DNA of 17,470 nt, from NCBI GenBank assembly GCA_002419465.1, contig DIGE01000012.1, forward strand, positions 1 to 17,470, in the 5' to 3' direction. Of this stretch, positions 1 to 7,594 are shown one piece after another; within the stretch, counting starts at the first letter, position 1; the number at the start of each line of letters is the position of its first letter. Made by a program: the position numbers and the translations under genes. The notes beneath the pieces were generated by a model. That model had not been told where the DNA came from, did no database searches, and worked only from the letters and a program-made list of their open reading frames with translations. The stretch is from Geobacter sp. UBA5730. GTDB taxonomy: Bacteria > Desulfobacterota > Desulfuromonadia > Geobacterales > Pseudopelobacteraceae.

Positions 1-1571
1 ATGCCAGCTTTCAGATCCTGCCCGGCTCCCGTTCCGGCCTGGTGGTACCCAACGGCGCCGGCAAGACCACCATCTTCAGGATCATCACCGGCGAGGAAGA
101 GCCGGACAGCGGCGAAATGACCTGCGCCAAGCGGACCACCATCGGCTATTTCTCCCAGGATGTAGGCGATATGGCCGGACGCAGCGCCCTGGAAGAGGTG
201 ATGGTCGGTTCTGCTGCGACGGTTCAGCTGGCTGAACAGCTGCAGATGATGGAATCAGCCATGTGCGACCCGATGGATGACGATGCCATGGCGGCCCTGC
301 TGGAGCGCTACGGCATTGCTCAGGAAGAATACGAACACCGCGGCGGTTATGACCTGGATACCCGCGCCCAGACCGTTCTGACCGGCCTGGGGATCGGTCC
401 CGACCGGTACAACCACCCGGTGGAATCCTTTTCCGGCGGCTGGAAGATGCGGATCGCCCTGGCCAAGATCCTGACGTGCAAGCCGGATGTGCTACTGTTG
501 GACGAGCCCACCAACCACCTGGATGTGGAGTCGATCATCTGGCTGGAGGAATGGCTGGCCAGCGAGTTCGACGGGGCGCTGCTGATGACCAGCCACGACC
601 GCGACTTCATGAACCGAATCGTGACCCGTATCATCGAGGTGGCCAACAAGACCGTGACCACCTACAACGGCAACTACGATTTTTATGAGCGGGAGCGGGA
701 TATCCGCCATGAGCAGCTGCTGGCCAGCCACAAACGCCAGCAGGAAATGCTGGCCAAGGAGGAGGAGTTCATCGCCCGCTTTGCGGCCCGGGCCTCCCAT
801 GCCGCCCAGGTACAGTCCCGGGTCAAGAAGATCGACAAGATCGAACGGATCGAGATTCCGCCGGAGGAGCGGGTGGTCAAGTTCGAGTTCAGCGAACCGC
901 CCCGCAGCGGTGACGACGTGGTGGTGATGGATGGCCTGGCCAAGGCGTGGTCGCTGCCGGATGGCGGGGTCACGCCGGTTTTTTCCGGTGTCTCCGGCAT
1001 TATCCGCCGGGGGAGCAAGATCGCGGTGGTGGGGGTGAACGGGGCTGGCAAGTCCACCTTCCTGAAGACCCTGGCCGGGCAGACCGAACCAACCGCCGGC
1101 ACGGTCAACCTGGGTGCCAATGTTGAACTGGGCTATTTCAGCCAGCACGCCATGGAGGTACTGGACCCGAAGAAGACCGTCTTTGAGACGGTCCAGGATG
1201 TGATGCCGATCGCCAACCGCGGGGTGATCATGAACCTGCTGGGGGCCTTTCTGTTCTCCGGCGATGCGGTAGATAAGAAAATCGAAAACCTGTCCGGCGG
1301 GGAAAAGAGCCGGGTGGTACTGGCTACCCTGCTGGGCCGTCCGGTCAACTTTCTGGTGCTGGACGAACCGACCAACCACCTGGATATCCGTTCCCGCAAG
1401 ATGCTGCTGGAAACCCTGCGGCGCTTTACCGGCACCGTGGTGCTGGTCAGCCACGACCGCCACTTTCTGCGCTCGCTGGTGGACCGGGTGATCGAGGTGG
1501 ACCACGGCGAGATGCGAACCTACGAAGGCAACTACCAGTACTACCTGCACAAGGTGCATGGGGAGGCATGA
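1..1571 (+). CDS. ABC-F family ATP-binding protein (translation factor type), 5' end off the window
   Basis: This is a soluble tandem ATPase of the ABC-F class, which binds the ribosomal E site and relieves stalled or idle ribosomes. The frame is open from base 3, giving 522 visible residues; probably only 20-30 residues are missing. NBD1 shows a P-loop reading VPNGAGKTT (residues 15-23), signature FSGGWKMR, Walker B LLLDEPTNHLD and switch SHDRDF. A charged helical linker (about residues 220-290, rich in K, R and E) is the P-site tRNA interaction arm. NBD2 has GVNGAGKST, LSGGEKSR, VLDEPTNHLD and SHDRHF. There are no transmembrane segments and no long C-terminal coiled coil, so it is closer in architecture to YbiT/EttA than Uup. 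The first P-loop glycine is replaced by valine (codon 45-47), which is unusual. The stop overlaps the next start (ATGA at 1568-1571). Family is certain; subfamily is not. Confidence 0.93.
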   Translation, partial: ASFQILPGSRSGLVVPNGAGKTTIFRIITGEEEPDSGEMTCAKRTTIGYFSQDVGDMAGRSALEEVMVGSAATVQLAEQLQMMESAMCDPMDDDAMAALLERYGIAQEEYEHRGGYDLDTRAQTVLTGLGIGPDRYNHPVESFSGGWKMRIALAKILTCKPDVLLLDEPTNHLDVESIIWLEEWLASEFDGALLMTSHDRDFMNRIVTRIIEVANKTVTTYNGNYDFYERERDIRHEQLLASHKRQQEMLAKEEEFIARFAARASHAAQVQSRVKKIDKIERIEIPPEERVVKFEFSEPPRSGDDVVVMDGLAKAWSLPDGGVTPVFSGVSGIIRRGSKIAVVGVNGAGKSTFLKTLAGQTEPTAGTVNLGANVELGYFSQHAMEVLDPKKTVFETVQDVMPIANRGVIMNLLGAFLFSGDAVDKKIENLSGGEKSRVVLATLLGRPVNFLVLDEPTNHLDIRSRKMLLETLRRFTGTVVLVSHDRHFLRSLVDRVIEVDHGEMRTYEGNYQYYLHKVHGEA

Positions 1572-1828
1572 TGTTTGATACACTGGGCGCAGATATTTAC
1601 AAGACTTGGAGCGACGATCAGCGCAAGGATGAAATCGCCAAACTGGTGGCCGGCTACCGCTCCGGTCTGACGCTGCAGATCGTGTTTCAGATGGCCTCGG
1701 CCATTGCCGGCAGCCCGGAATCCGCCCGTGAAATTTTGGCAACACTGATCACCGCTGAAGAACGGCACCTGATTGTGGGACGTTTGAAAGGGGAGGAGCA
1801 GACGCTGGCCGCCTCGTTCCTGATGTAA
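1568..1828 (+). CDS. small conserved-looking protein of unknown function (86 aa)
   Basis: I do not recognise this 86-residue protein. Its start ATG overlaps the ABC-F stop in an ATGA junction and is preceded by a strong ribosome-binding site (GGGAGG, about 1561-1566), so it is almost certainly translated. An alternative in-frame ATG lies at 1571. It looks soluble and all-helical, with no signal peptide or membrane segment. The last third (TAEERHLIVGRLKGEEQTLA, roughly residues 61-80) faintly resembles the TPDEREALGTR...LLRGE region preceding the DNA-binding helices of TrpR/YerC-type repressors. The recognition helix part is absent, because the protein stops right after it. Whether this is a short family of its own or a truncated TrpR-like protein cannot be told here. 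It sits 2 bp before greB. Confidence 0.72.
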   Translation: MMFDTLGADIYKTWSDDQRKDEIAKLVAGYRSGLTLQIVFQMASAIAGSPESAREILATLITAEERHLIVGRLKGEEQTLAASFLM

Positions 1829-1830
1829 TA

Positions 1831-2310
1831 ATGTCCAAAACTAATCTGATAACCGCAGCAGGGATGAAACGGCTGGAGCAGGAATTTGACCAGCTCTGGC
1901 GGGTGGAACGACCCAAGGTGGTGCGGGGTGTGACTGATGCCGCCGCCGAGGGGGACCGCTCCGAGAATGCCGAGTATATCTACGGCAAGAAACGTCTGCG
2001 GGAGATCGACCGCCAGTTGAAGCACCTGGGCACCCGCCTCAAGCTGGTCAAGGTGGCGGCTCTGCCTGCCAACCCCAGGCAGGTCAGCTTTGGCTGCTGG
2101 GTCAGCTACGAGGATCAAGAAGGCACCGAACGCTGTTACCAGCTGGTGGGACCGGACGAGTTCGACGTGGGCGAGGGCAAGATCAGCATCGACTCGCCGG
2201 TGGGCCAGGCGCTGTTGCTCAAAAAGGTGGACGACGAGGTGCTGATCCGCAAACCTTCCGGTGTTATGACCGTGACCATCACCGCCATCGGCAACACCAA
2301 ACCAGAATAA
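1831..2310 (+). CDS. greB: transcript cleavage/elongation factor GreB
   Basis: GreB enters the RNA polymerase secondary channel and stimulates cleavage of backtracked transcripts so that stalled elongation complexes can resume. The 159-residue length matches GreB. The N-terminal coiled-coil hairpin (about residues 1-75) carries LWRVERPKV, which distinguishes GreB from GreA, and the tip GDRSENAEY with the catalytic acidic pair D42 and E45. It is followed by YGKKRLREIDRQLKHL. The C-terminal FKBP-like domain includes the ISIDSPVGQALL motif. The start lies 2 bp after the upstream stop and has no clear Shine-Dalgarno sequence, so translation probably depends on reinitiation from the small upstream gene. 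It is the last gene of the plus-strand unit; its stop is 5 bp from the stop of the convergent GGQ-protein gene. Confidence 0.95.
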   Translation: MSKTNLITAAGMKRLEQEFDQLWRVERPKVVRGVTDAAAEGDRSENAEYIYGKKRLREIDRQLKHLGTRLKLVKVAALPANPRQVSFGCWVSYEDQEGTERCYQLVGPDEFDVGEGKISIDSPVGQALLLKKVDDEVLIRKPSGVMTVTITAIGNTKPE

Positions 2311-2315
2311 ACCCG

Positions 2316-2639
2316 TTATTCCTCAGGCCTGCGCAGCTTTTTCCGCAATGAGAGCATCCGCTTCTCAGTCAGCCGCTTTTCCTTCTGCCCCTTGGAGACC
2401 CGGGTGGCAATCCGCTTCTTTTCCTTCCGATTTCGCTTTTCCAGCGCCTCCCGTAGCCGTTGCAAAGCCACCTCGCGGTTGCGCAGCTGGGAGCGGTTCT
2501 CGCTGGCATGCACCACGATCCCGCTGGGCAGATGCCTGATCCGCACTGCCGAATCAGTGGTGTTGCGGTGCTGACCGCCGGGGCCGGAGCCGCGGTAGAA
2601 CTCCACCTGTAGATCGGCTTCATTGATCTCAACCGTCAT
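2316..2639 (-). CDS. small release-factor-like GGQ-domain protein (ribosome rescue type)
   Basis: This 107-residue protein is the catalytic domain of class I release factors without the codon-recognition domains, as in ArfB/YaeJ and mitochondrial MTRFR. The peptidyl-tRNA hydrolysis loop SGPGGQHRNTTDSAVRI lies at about residues 19-35, with the universal GGQ followed by H. The C-terminal third is strongly basic (KEKKRIATRV, KGQKEKRLTEKR, LRKKLRR), as expected for a tail reaching into the empty mRNA channel or binding rRNA. I chose the ATG at 2639 because it overlaps the upstream stop in an ATGA junction and places family-like sequence at the N-terminus. An in-frame upstream start at 2705 would add 22 unrelated residues lying inside the preceding gene. 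Likely role: releasing nascent chains from stalled ribosomes. It is too short to be RF1 or RF2; the exact subfamily is unsure. Confidence 0.88.
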   Translation of the reverse strand: MTVEINEADLQVEFYRGSGPGGQHRNTTDSAVRIRHLPSGIVVHASENRSQLRNREVALQRLREALEKRNRKEKKRIATRVSKGQKEKRLTEKRMLSLRKKLRRPEE

Positions 2640-2971
2640 TGCTTGAAGATGCTCAAACCGTAGTTGACCAGTGCCAGCACCAGGCTGAAGGCCAGGGCCC
2701 ACCAAAAACCGTTGACCTGAAAACCGGGCACCAGCTTGGCGGCCAGCAGGATCAGCAGAGCATTCAGCACCAGACTGAACAGACCCAGGGTCACAATCGT
2801 CAACGGCAGGGTCAGCAATGACAGCACCGGCTTGATAAAGGCGTTGATCAAGCCCAGTACCAGCGCCGTCACCAAGGCGGCCACAAAACCGGACAGTCTG
2901 ACTCCCGGCAGCAGGTAGGCGGTAACAACGACGGCCAGGGCTGAAATCAGCCAGTTAATCAGGATAGCCAT
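2636..2971 (-). CDS. phage holin superfamily IV / YvlD-type four-helix membrane protein
   Basis: This 111-residue, almost entirely hydrophobic protein has four predicted transmembrane helices at about residues 4-22, 28-50, 56-80 and 86-108. Short polar turns include LPGVRLSG and VPGFQVNG, a repeated turn motif typical of the family. It is annotated elsewhere as phage holin family or YvlD. Despite the name, these are chromosomal proteins of unknown, possibly envelope-related, function, and nothing phage-like surrounds it here. A good ribosome-binding site (AAGGAG, 9 bp upstream of the ATG) overlaps the end of cydC, whose stop is 15 bp away. Its own stop overlaps the GGQ-protein start by 4 bp, so both are probably expressed with cydDC. 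Confidence 0.88.
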   Translation of the reverse strand: MAILINWLISALAVVVTAYLLPGVRLSGFVAALVTALVLGLINAFIKPVLSLLTLPLTIVTLGLFSLVLNALLILLAAKLVPGFQVNGFWWALAFSLVLALVNYGLSIFKQ

Positions 2972-2986
2972 AACCTGTTTCTCCTT

Positions 2987-4627
2987 TTAGCGTGTAGTTT
3001 CGATACGCACTACCCGGTGCGCCAGCCCCAGGCAGGCCGGGCGGTGGGTCGCCACCAGCACGGTCCGGTCTGTCAGCCGCTTCGTTAATCGTTCCACCAG
3101 GGTCTGTTCCGTTGCGGCATCCAGGCCCTCGCTCGGCTCATCCAGTAACAACACCGGCGTGTCTGTCACCAAAACACGGGCCAAGGCGATGCGCCGTGCC
3201 TCACCACCGGAGACGGCGCAACCGGCTTCGCCCACCTGGGTATCCAAGCCACGCGGCAGACTGGCGATCCATTCCGTCAGGCAGCAGTCGTAAAGGACTG
3301 TTGTTAGCTGTTCCTCACCAAGCTGCCGACCCAGCAGGATATTTTCACGGATAGTGCTGTTGAACAGGTGGGGCTGCTGGGGCAGGGCCGCCACCAGCCG
3401 GCTCAGGTCGTTCGCCGCAAGATCGGTTAGTTCGACCCCGCCAATGGTGATGCTGCCCCGGTAAGGCCTGAAGCGCAACAACAGCTCCACCAGGGTCGAT
3501 TTGCCGCTGCCGCTGGGTCCCACCAGCGCCAGCCGTTCACCCTCGTCCAGCGTCAGTGAAAACCGGTCAACCGCTGGACTATTTATACCATAGCTACAGC
3601 TGACCTGCTGCAACTCAATCCTGAATCCTTGTGGTTGCAGGCTGACCAGCGGTTCCGGCAGGGCAGGGGTGGCGGCGGCCAGCTGCTGAATCCTGCGGGC
3701 CGCCTGCCGGGTCGCCGGTATCAGCTGTAGCGCATGGGCACAGGGACCGACCGCCTCAAAGGCCGCAGCCCCAAACAACAGCAGCATCACCAGCTGGGGA
3801 CCGCTGACCTGCTGCTGCTGAAGCTCGGGGATCACCACCAGCGCGATCAACGCCAGGGCAACTCCCGCACTGGCGGTCAGGCCTGCCAGGGTCAGCCCTC
3901 CCAGCCGTCCCAGTTGCAGCTGCTGCGCCACCAGATCGCCGGAGAGTCGATCCACCTGCGCAGCCTGCTGCTCACTGGCGCCCAGCAGTAACAGCTCTTC
4001 CGCTCCCTGCAAGCCCTGGGTCACCTGACTGCGCAGTTCACCGGCCAGTTCGGCCGAACGTTGTCCCGGCGTTTCTGCCAGCCTCCGGATGGCCAGCGGC
4101 AGCAGCAGTCCGGCCAACAGTAACAGCCCCAGCAGTACGACAGCGGCTGATCGACTGAACCACGCGACAAACAGCCCGGCCAGCAGGATACTGAGCAGAC
4201 CGGTGCAGAGTGGGGCGATGATCCGCAGGTAGAGGTTCTCCAGACTATCCACGTCAGCCCGCAGCCGGCCGGCCAGATCACCGCCGGCATACCGCTGCAG
4301 TCCGGCCGGGGCCAGCGGTATCAGCCGCTTGAAGAACCAGACCCGCAGTGAGGCCAGGATATGGAAGGCGGCCTCGTGGGTGACCAGCCGTTCCCCGTAG
4401 CGACCCACCGTGCGCAGGATTGCCAGCAAACGGATGGCTGCGGAGGGAAAGAAAAAATTGAACGACAGCTTGGCCGCACCGGCCACTGCCATCGAGGCGA
4501 TGAACCAGCCCGATACCGCCATCAGCGCGGTATTGGCGGCAATCACCACCACCCCCAGCACGATACCGGCTGCCATCCAGCGCCAATGGTGGCGGGCAGG
4601 TTGCAGGATCTGCAGCAGCTCCCTCAT
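2987..4627 (-). CDS. cydC: thiol reductant ABC exporter subunit CydC
   Basis: CydC forms with CydD a heterodimeric inner-membrane ABC exporter that moves cysteine/glutathione (and possibly handles haem) to the periplasm, and is needed to assemble cytochrome bd and c-type cytochromes. The 546 residues comprise an N-terminal six-helix exporter domain (about 1-310) and a nucleotide-binding domain. The latter has Walker A GPSGSGKST (370-378), Q-loop region ALPQQPH, signature VSGGEARR (472-479), Walker B VLLLDEPSEGLD and the switch histidine in ATHR (H528). The SGG-E signature and intact Walker B glutamate suggest a competent ATP site. The start ATG (4625-4627) overlaps the cydD stop by 4 bp and has a GGAG 8 bp upstream. 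The assignment to CydC rather than another half-transporter rests on its pairing with CydD and on overall sequence character. Confidence 0.92.
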   Translation of the reverse strand: MRELLQILQPARHHWRWMAAGIVLGVVVIAANTALMAVSGWFIASMAVAGAAKLSFNFFFPSAAIRLLAILRTVGRYGERLVTHEAAFHILASLRVWFFKRLIPLAPAGLQRYAGGDLAGRLRADVDSLENLYLRIIAPLCTGLLSILLAGLFVAWFSRSAAVVLLGLLLLAGLLLPLAIRRLAETPGQRSAELAGELRSQVTQGLQGAEELLLLGASEQQAAQVDRLSGDLVAQQLQLGRLGGLTLAGLTASAGVALALIALVVIPELQQQQVSGPQLVMLLLFGAAAFEAVGPCAHALQLIPATRQAARRIQQLAAATPALPEPLVSLQPQGFRIELQQVSCSYGINSPAVDRFSLTLDEGERLALVGPSGSGKSTLVELLLRFRPYRGSITIGGVELTDLAANDLSRLVAALPQQPHLFNSTIRENILLGRQLGEEQLTTVLYDCCLTEWIASLPRGLDTQVGEAGCAVSGGEARRIALARVLVTDTPVLLLDEPSEGLDAATEQTLVERLTKRLTDRTVLVATHRPACLGLAHRVVRIETTR

Positions 4628-6327
4628 GGCGCCAACTCCAGATACTGCTGCGGGGCGGCCACCCGTTCCAACCGTCCGTTGGCCAGTTCAATCACCTGTC
4701 CGCAGCGTGCAATGGTGGCCTCACGGTGGGAGATCACCAGCACCGTGCGCCCGGCTGCCAGCTCCTCCACCGCATCCAGCACCAGCTGTTCGTTGGCGGC
4801 ATCCAGCCCGGCGGTCGGTTCGTCCAGCACCACCAGCCCGGCATCACGCAGCAGCACCCGCCCCAAGGCCAGACGGCGCAGTTCACCGCCGGACAGCCCG
4901 GCCCCCCGGTCACCCAGCATGGTATCCAGACCCTGCGGCAACCTGGCAAGCACCGCCCCCAACGCTACCGCCTGGAGCGCCTGATCAAGAGCGGCGTCAT
5001 CGGCGTCGGGTCTGCCCAGCAGCAGATTTTCACGGATACTGGCCGTGCAGAAAAACGGCTGTTGGGGCACCCAGGCCAGCTGTTGTCGCCAGGCCGTCTG
5101 ATCCAGCCGGGTCAGGTCGGCCCCGCCCACGGTTATCCTGCCGGATTCCGGCCGGGCCAGTCCCAGCAGCAGGCGGGCCAGGGTCGACTTGCCGCTGCCG
5201 CTGGCACCCACCAGGGCGGTCAGACTGCCAGCCGGGACCTTCAGCGAGACATCCTGCACGCCCCCCCGCTGACCACCGTAACGGAAGCTGACCGCTTCGC
5301 ACACTAGCTCGACTGCTCCGGCCGGTATCGGCAGTCCTCCTGGCTCGTCAGCTGCCGTCGATTGGTTCAAAAGCGGGATAATCCGTTCGGCAGCGGCCAT
5401 GCCGTTCATCCGGCTATGGTAAGAGAGCCCCAGGTTACGTAGCGGCAGGTAAAACTCCGGGGCCAGCAGCAGCACGAACAGGCCGTCCAGCAGTGTCAGA
5501 TCCCCGGCCAGCAGCCGAAAACCGATCAGTACCGCTACCACCGCCGTACCGACCGTGGCGAAGAACTCCAGGGCAAAGGCCGACAGAAATGCCACCCGCA
5601 GCACCGTCATGGTACCCCTGCGGTACTGGTCTGACACCGTGGCCACCAGCTCGGCTTCCCGCTTGGCTGCACCAAAGATCTTCAGATCCGGCAATCCCTG
5701 CACCAGGTCCAGCAGATGGCCAGCCATCCGGGACAGGCGCTCCCACTGGCGACGGTTCAAGGCCTCGGTCCCCTTGCCGATCAGGATCATCAGCAACGGG
5801 ATGAAGGGGGCTGAAAACAGCAACACCAACCCGGAACGCCACTCGGTGGGCAGCACCACCAGCAGCATCGCCAGCGGCAACATCCCGGCCACTGCCATCT
5901 GTGGCAGAAAGCGGGCGATATAGGCCTCCAGCCCTTCCACCCCGGCGGTGACGGTCTCGGTCAGCGGCCCCGCCTCGCCAGCCAGACCGGCCGGTTTCAG
6001 CTGCAGCAGACGCCGGTACAACTGGCTGCGCACCTGCTGGCGCACCTGTGCCGCCGCCTTCACCGCGGCATGTTCGCCCAGGTAACTGGCCAGCCCCCGC
6101 AGCAGGGCGATGCCGCCCACCCCCGCCAACAACGGCAGCAGCGGGTTCAGCCCAATCCCTTCCAGCACCGCCCGTTGGCAGACCGTGGCCAGCAGCCGGG
6201 CCTGCAGGATAATCAACAGGCCGCCAGCCAGACTCCACAGGATGGCAGCCAGCATCCGGCCGCGCACCGTGCGGGCCTGCTGCCGCAGCCAGGGTTCGGG
6301 GGAACTATGTGCGTCGGTCGTCTGCAC
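4624..6327 (-). CDS. cydD: thiol reductant ABC exporter subunit CydD
   Basis: This is the partner of CydC in the periplasmic thiol exporter that supports cytochrome bd and c biogenesis. It has 567 residues: a six-helix membrane domain (about 20-310), with the typical CydD stretch PEFYLPLRNLG at 290-300, then an ATPase domain. That domain has Walker A GASGSGKST (374-382), WVPQQP Q-loop (419-424), signature LSGGELRR (478-485), Walker B LVVLDEPTAGLD (498-509) and SHR switch (H534). The start is a GTG at 6325-6327, only 3 bp after the methyltransferase stop. An AAGGGG ribosome-binding site lies inside the last codons of that gene, giving tight translational coupling. No cytochrome bd genes (cydAB) are in the window. 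Confidence 0.93.
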   Translation of the reverse strand: MQTTDAHSSPEPWLRQQARTVRGRMLAAILWSLAGGLLIILQARLLATVCQRAVLEGIGLNPLLPLLAGVGGIALLRGLASYLGEHAAVKAAAQVRQQVRSQLYRRLLQLKPAGLAGEAGPLTETVTAGVEGLEAYIARFLPQMAVAGMLPLAMLLVVLPTEWRSGLVLLFSAPFIPLLMILIGKGTEALNRRQWERLSRMAGHLLDLVQGLPDLKIFGAAKREAELVATVSDQYRRGTMTVLRVAFLSAFALEFFATVGTAVVAVLIGFRLLAGDLTLLDGLFVLLLAPEFYLPLRNLGLSYHSRMNGMAAAERIIPLLNQSTAADEPGGLPIPAGAVELVCEAVSFRYGGQRGGVQDVSLKVPAGSLTALVGASGSGKSTLARLLLGLARPESGRITVGGADLTRLDQTAWRQQLAWVPQQPFFCTASIRENLLLGRPDADDAALDQALQAVALGAVLARLPQGLDTMLGDRGAGLSGGELRRLALGRVLLRDAGLVVLDEPTAGLDAANEQLVLDAVEELAAGRTVLVISHREATIARCGQVIELANGRLERVAAPQQYLELAP

Positions 6328-6330
6328 CTG

Positions 6331-7527
6331 CTACCCCTTTACGCAGACCAGGTACTTCAGATAGCGCCCCTCAGGGAAGCTGACCGGATAGGGAAAATCA
6401 GCCGGTTGGCCCTGTTGTTCGATCACCCGCAGCTCGCTATTGGCCTGCAGGGCTCCCCGTCGCAGTTCTTTCAGATAGTCGGCCAGATCGGTCTTCTGAT
6501 GGTTGGATGAGCAGATTAGCAGCCCACCCTCCAGTAACAGCGGCAGAGCAGCTGCCACCAGATCGCTGGTGCCGCCGCGGGTGGTGAAGCGACCTTTAGA
6601 GGTTGTGGAGAAGGAGGGCGGGTCCATCAGGATGCCATCAAATTGTTCCTTGGCAGCCGTTAACTCGGCCAGCCTGGCCAGGCAATCACCCACCAGAAAG
6701 CGGTGCTGCTTGGGGTTCAACCGGTTAGCCTCGAAGTTGGCCCGATTCCAATCGGTGTAGCCCGGCGAGACATCCACCGAGGTAACCTTTACGGCCCCGC
6801 TGACCGCTGCCGCCACCGAAAAGGCCCCGGTGTAGGCGAACAGGTTCAGGAAACGCTTGCCCTTCATGCGAGGCATCAGATCGCAACGGTTCTGACGCTG
6901 GTCCAGAAACAGGCCGGTGTTCAGACCTTCCTCCAGTGAAACCAGGAAAATCAGTCCGTTTTCCTGTACCCTCAACCGTTGCGGAGCTGCGTTCCCGGCC
7001 AGTAACCGGCCATATTTTTTTGTATCGCTGGTTGCCTCAAGTTCGCGGGTGTTCTGGGGCCGGGCCTTCTCGTAAATTCCCGCAGGGTTCAACAACTCCT
7101 GCAAGACGCTGGTAATCAGCTTCAGGTGGGGACGCCAGCCCTCGCAGTACAGCTGCACCATCAGATAATCGGCGTAACGATCTACGGTCAGGCCTGGCAG
7201 GCCATCCCCCTCGGCGTTCACCCACCGCCAGGCGTTGCTATCCGTCAAATCGGCATGGTTTTCACGCAGGCCGATGGCGGCCTGTAGCCGTTTCTTCAGC
7301 CAGAGCCGGTCAAGCTGCATCGGCGTGAACGACAGCACCCGCGCCACAATCCGGTCGGCCGGGTCCAAAAGCGCCGTTGCCAACCGTTTACCACGCTCAT
7401 CGATCAACTGCACCAGCTCGCCGCTGTTACCCTTGGGCCAGCGTTTGGTAAAGCTGTCGCTAATCACCCAGGGATGCCCCAGTTCCAACATCCTGACGGT
7501 TTCTGATCCTACGATCCGTTGTTGCAT
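6331..7527 (-). CDS. class I SAM-dependent 23S rRNA cytosine methyltransferase, RlmI type
   Basis: The protein belongs to the RlmI/YccW family, whose E. coli member makes 5-methylcytosine at 23S rRNA position 1962. From the chosen ATG it is 398 residues. An N-terminal PUA RNA-binding domain comes first (RIVGSETVRMLELGHPWVIS). The EGDGLPGLTVDRY linker follows, then a Rossmann methyltransferase domain with SAM motif FLNLFAYTGAFSVAA and catalytic-loop motif DPPSFS. The C-terminus reads GRYLKYLVCVKG. I chose the ATG at 7525-7527 because it has a GGAG site 5 bp upstream and matches where the PUA domain begins. An in-frame GTG at 7554 adds nine residues but lies inside a stable hairpin. Some family members modify other positions, so the target base is inferred. 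Confidence 0.88.
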   Translation of the reverse strand: MQQRIVGSETVRMLELGHPWVISDSFTKRWPKGNSGELVQLIDERGKRLATALLDPADRIVARVLSFTPMQLDRLWLKKRLQAAIGLRENHADLTDSNAWRWVNAEGDGLPGLTVDRYADYLMVQLYCEGWRPHLKLITSVLQELLNPAGIYEKARPQNTRELEATSDTKKYGRLLAGNAAPQRLRVQENGLIFLVSLEEGLNTGLFLDQRQNRCDLMPRMKGKRFLNLFAYTGAFSVAAAVSGAVKVTSVDVSPGYTDWNRANFEANRLNPKQHRFLVGDCLARLAELTAAKEQFDGILMDPPSFSTTSKGRFTTRGGTSDLVAAALPLLLEGGLLICSSNHQKTDLADYLKELRRGALQANSELRVIEQQGQPADFPYPVSFPEGRYLKYLVCVKG

Positions 7528-7542
7528 CCGCACTCCAAACAG

Positions 7543-7570
7543 GAAAGGGACCACCTCGGCAGTCCCTTTC
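7543..7570 (-). terminator. hairpin between tyrS and the rRNA methyltransferase gene (possible terminator or attenuator)
   Basis: GAAAGGGAC (7543-7551) is perfectly complementary to GTCCCTTTC (7562-7570), giving a 9-bp stem with a 10-nt loop. It lies 25 bp past the tyrS stop and 16 bp before the methyltransferase ATG. On the transcribed strand the stem is followed by a TTTC CTGTTT stretch, which is not a proper run of U residues. It may therefore terminate only partially, protect the tyrS 3' end, or modulate the downstream gene. It is the only clear hairpin between the two minus-strand blocks. Confidence 0.5.
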
Positions 7571-7594
7571 GATCAGTCTATCAGCTTACCGGTA

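Noticed and set aside
492..1745. 417-codon open frame on the minus strand opposite the ABC-F gene
   Set aside because: Antisense shadow; histidine/glutamine/valine-rich composition typical of reversed GC-rich coding sequence, and it runs over two real plus-strand genes.
2639..2705. Upstream in-frame start extending the GGQ protein by 22 residues
   Set aside because: The extension lies inside the membrane-protein gene and is unlike the family; the ATGA-coupled start at 2639 fits better.
2636..2971. Holin-family gene as a sign of prophage
   Set aside because: The family is mostly chromosomal despite its name, and no other phage-like gene, integrase or att site is present.
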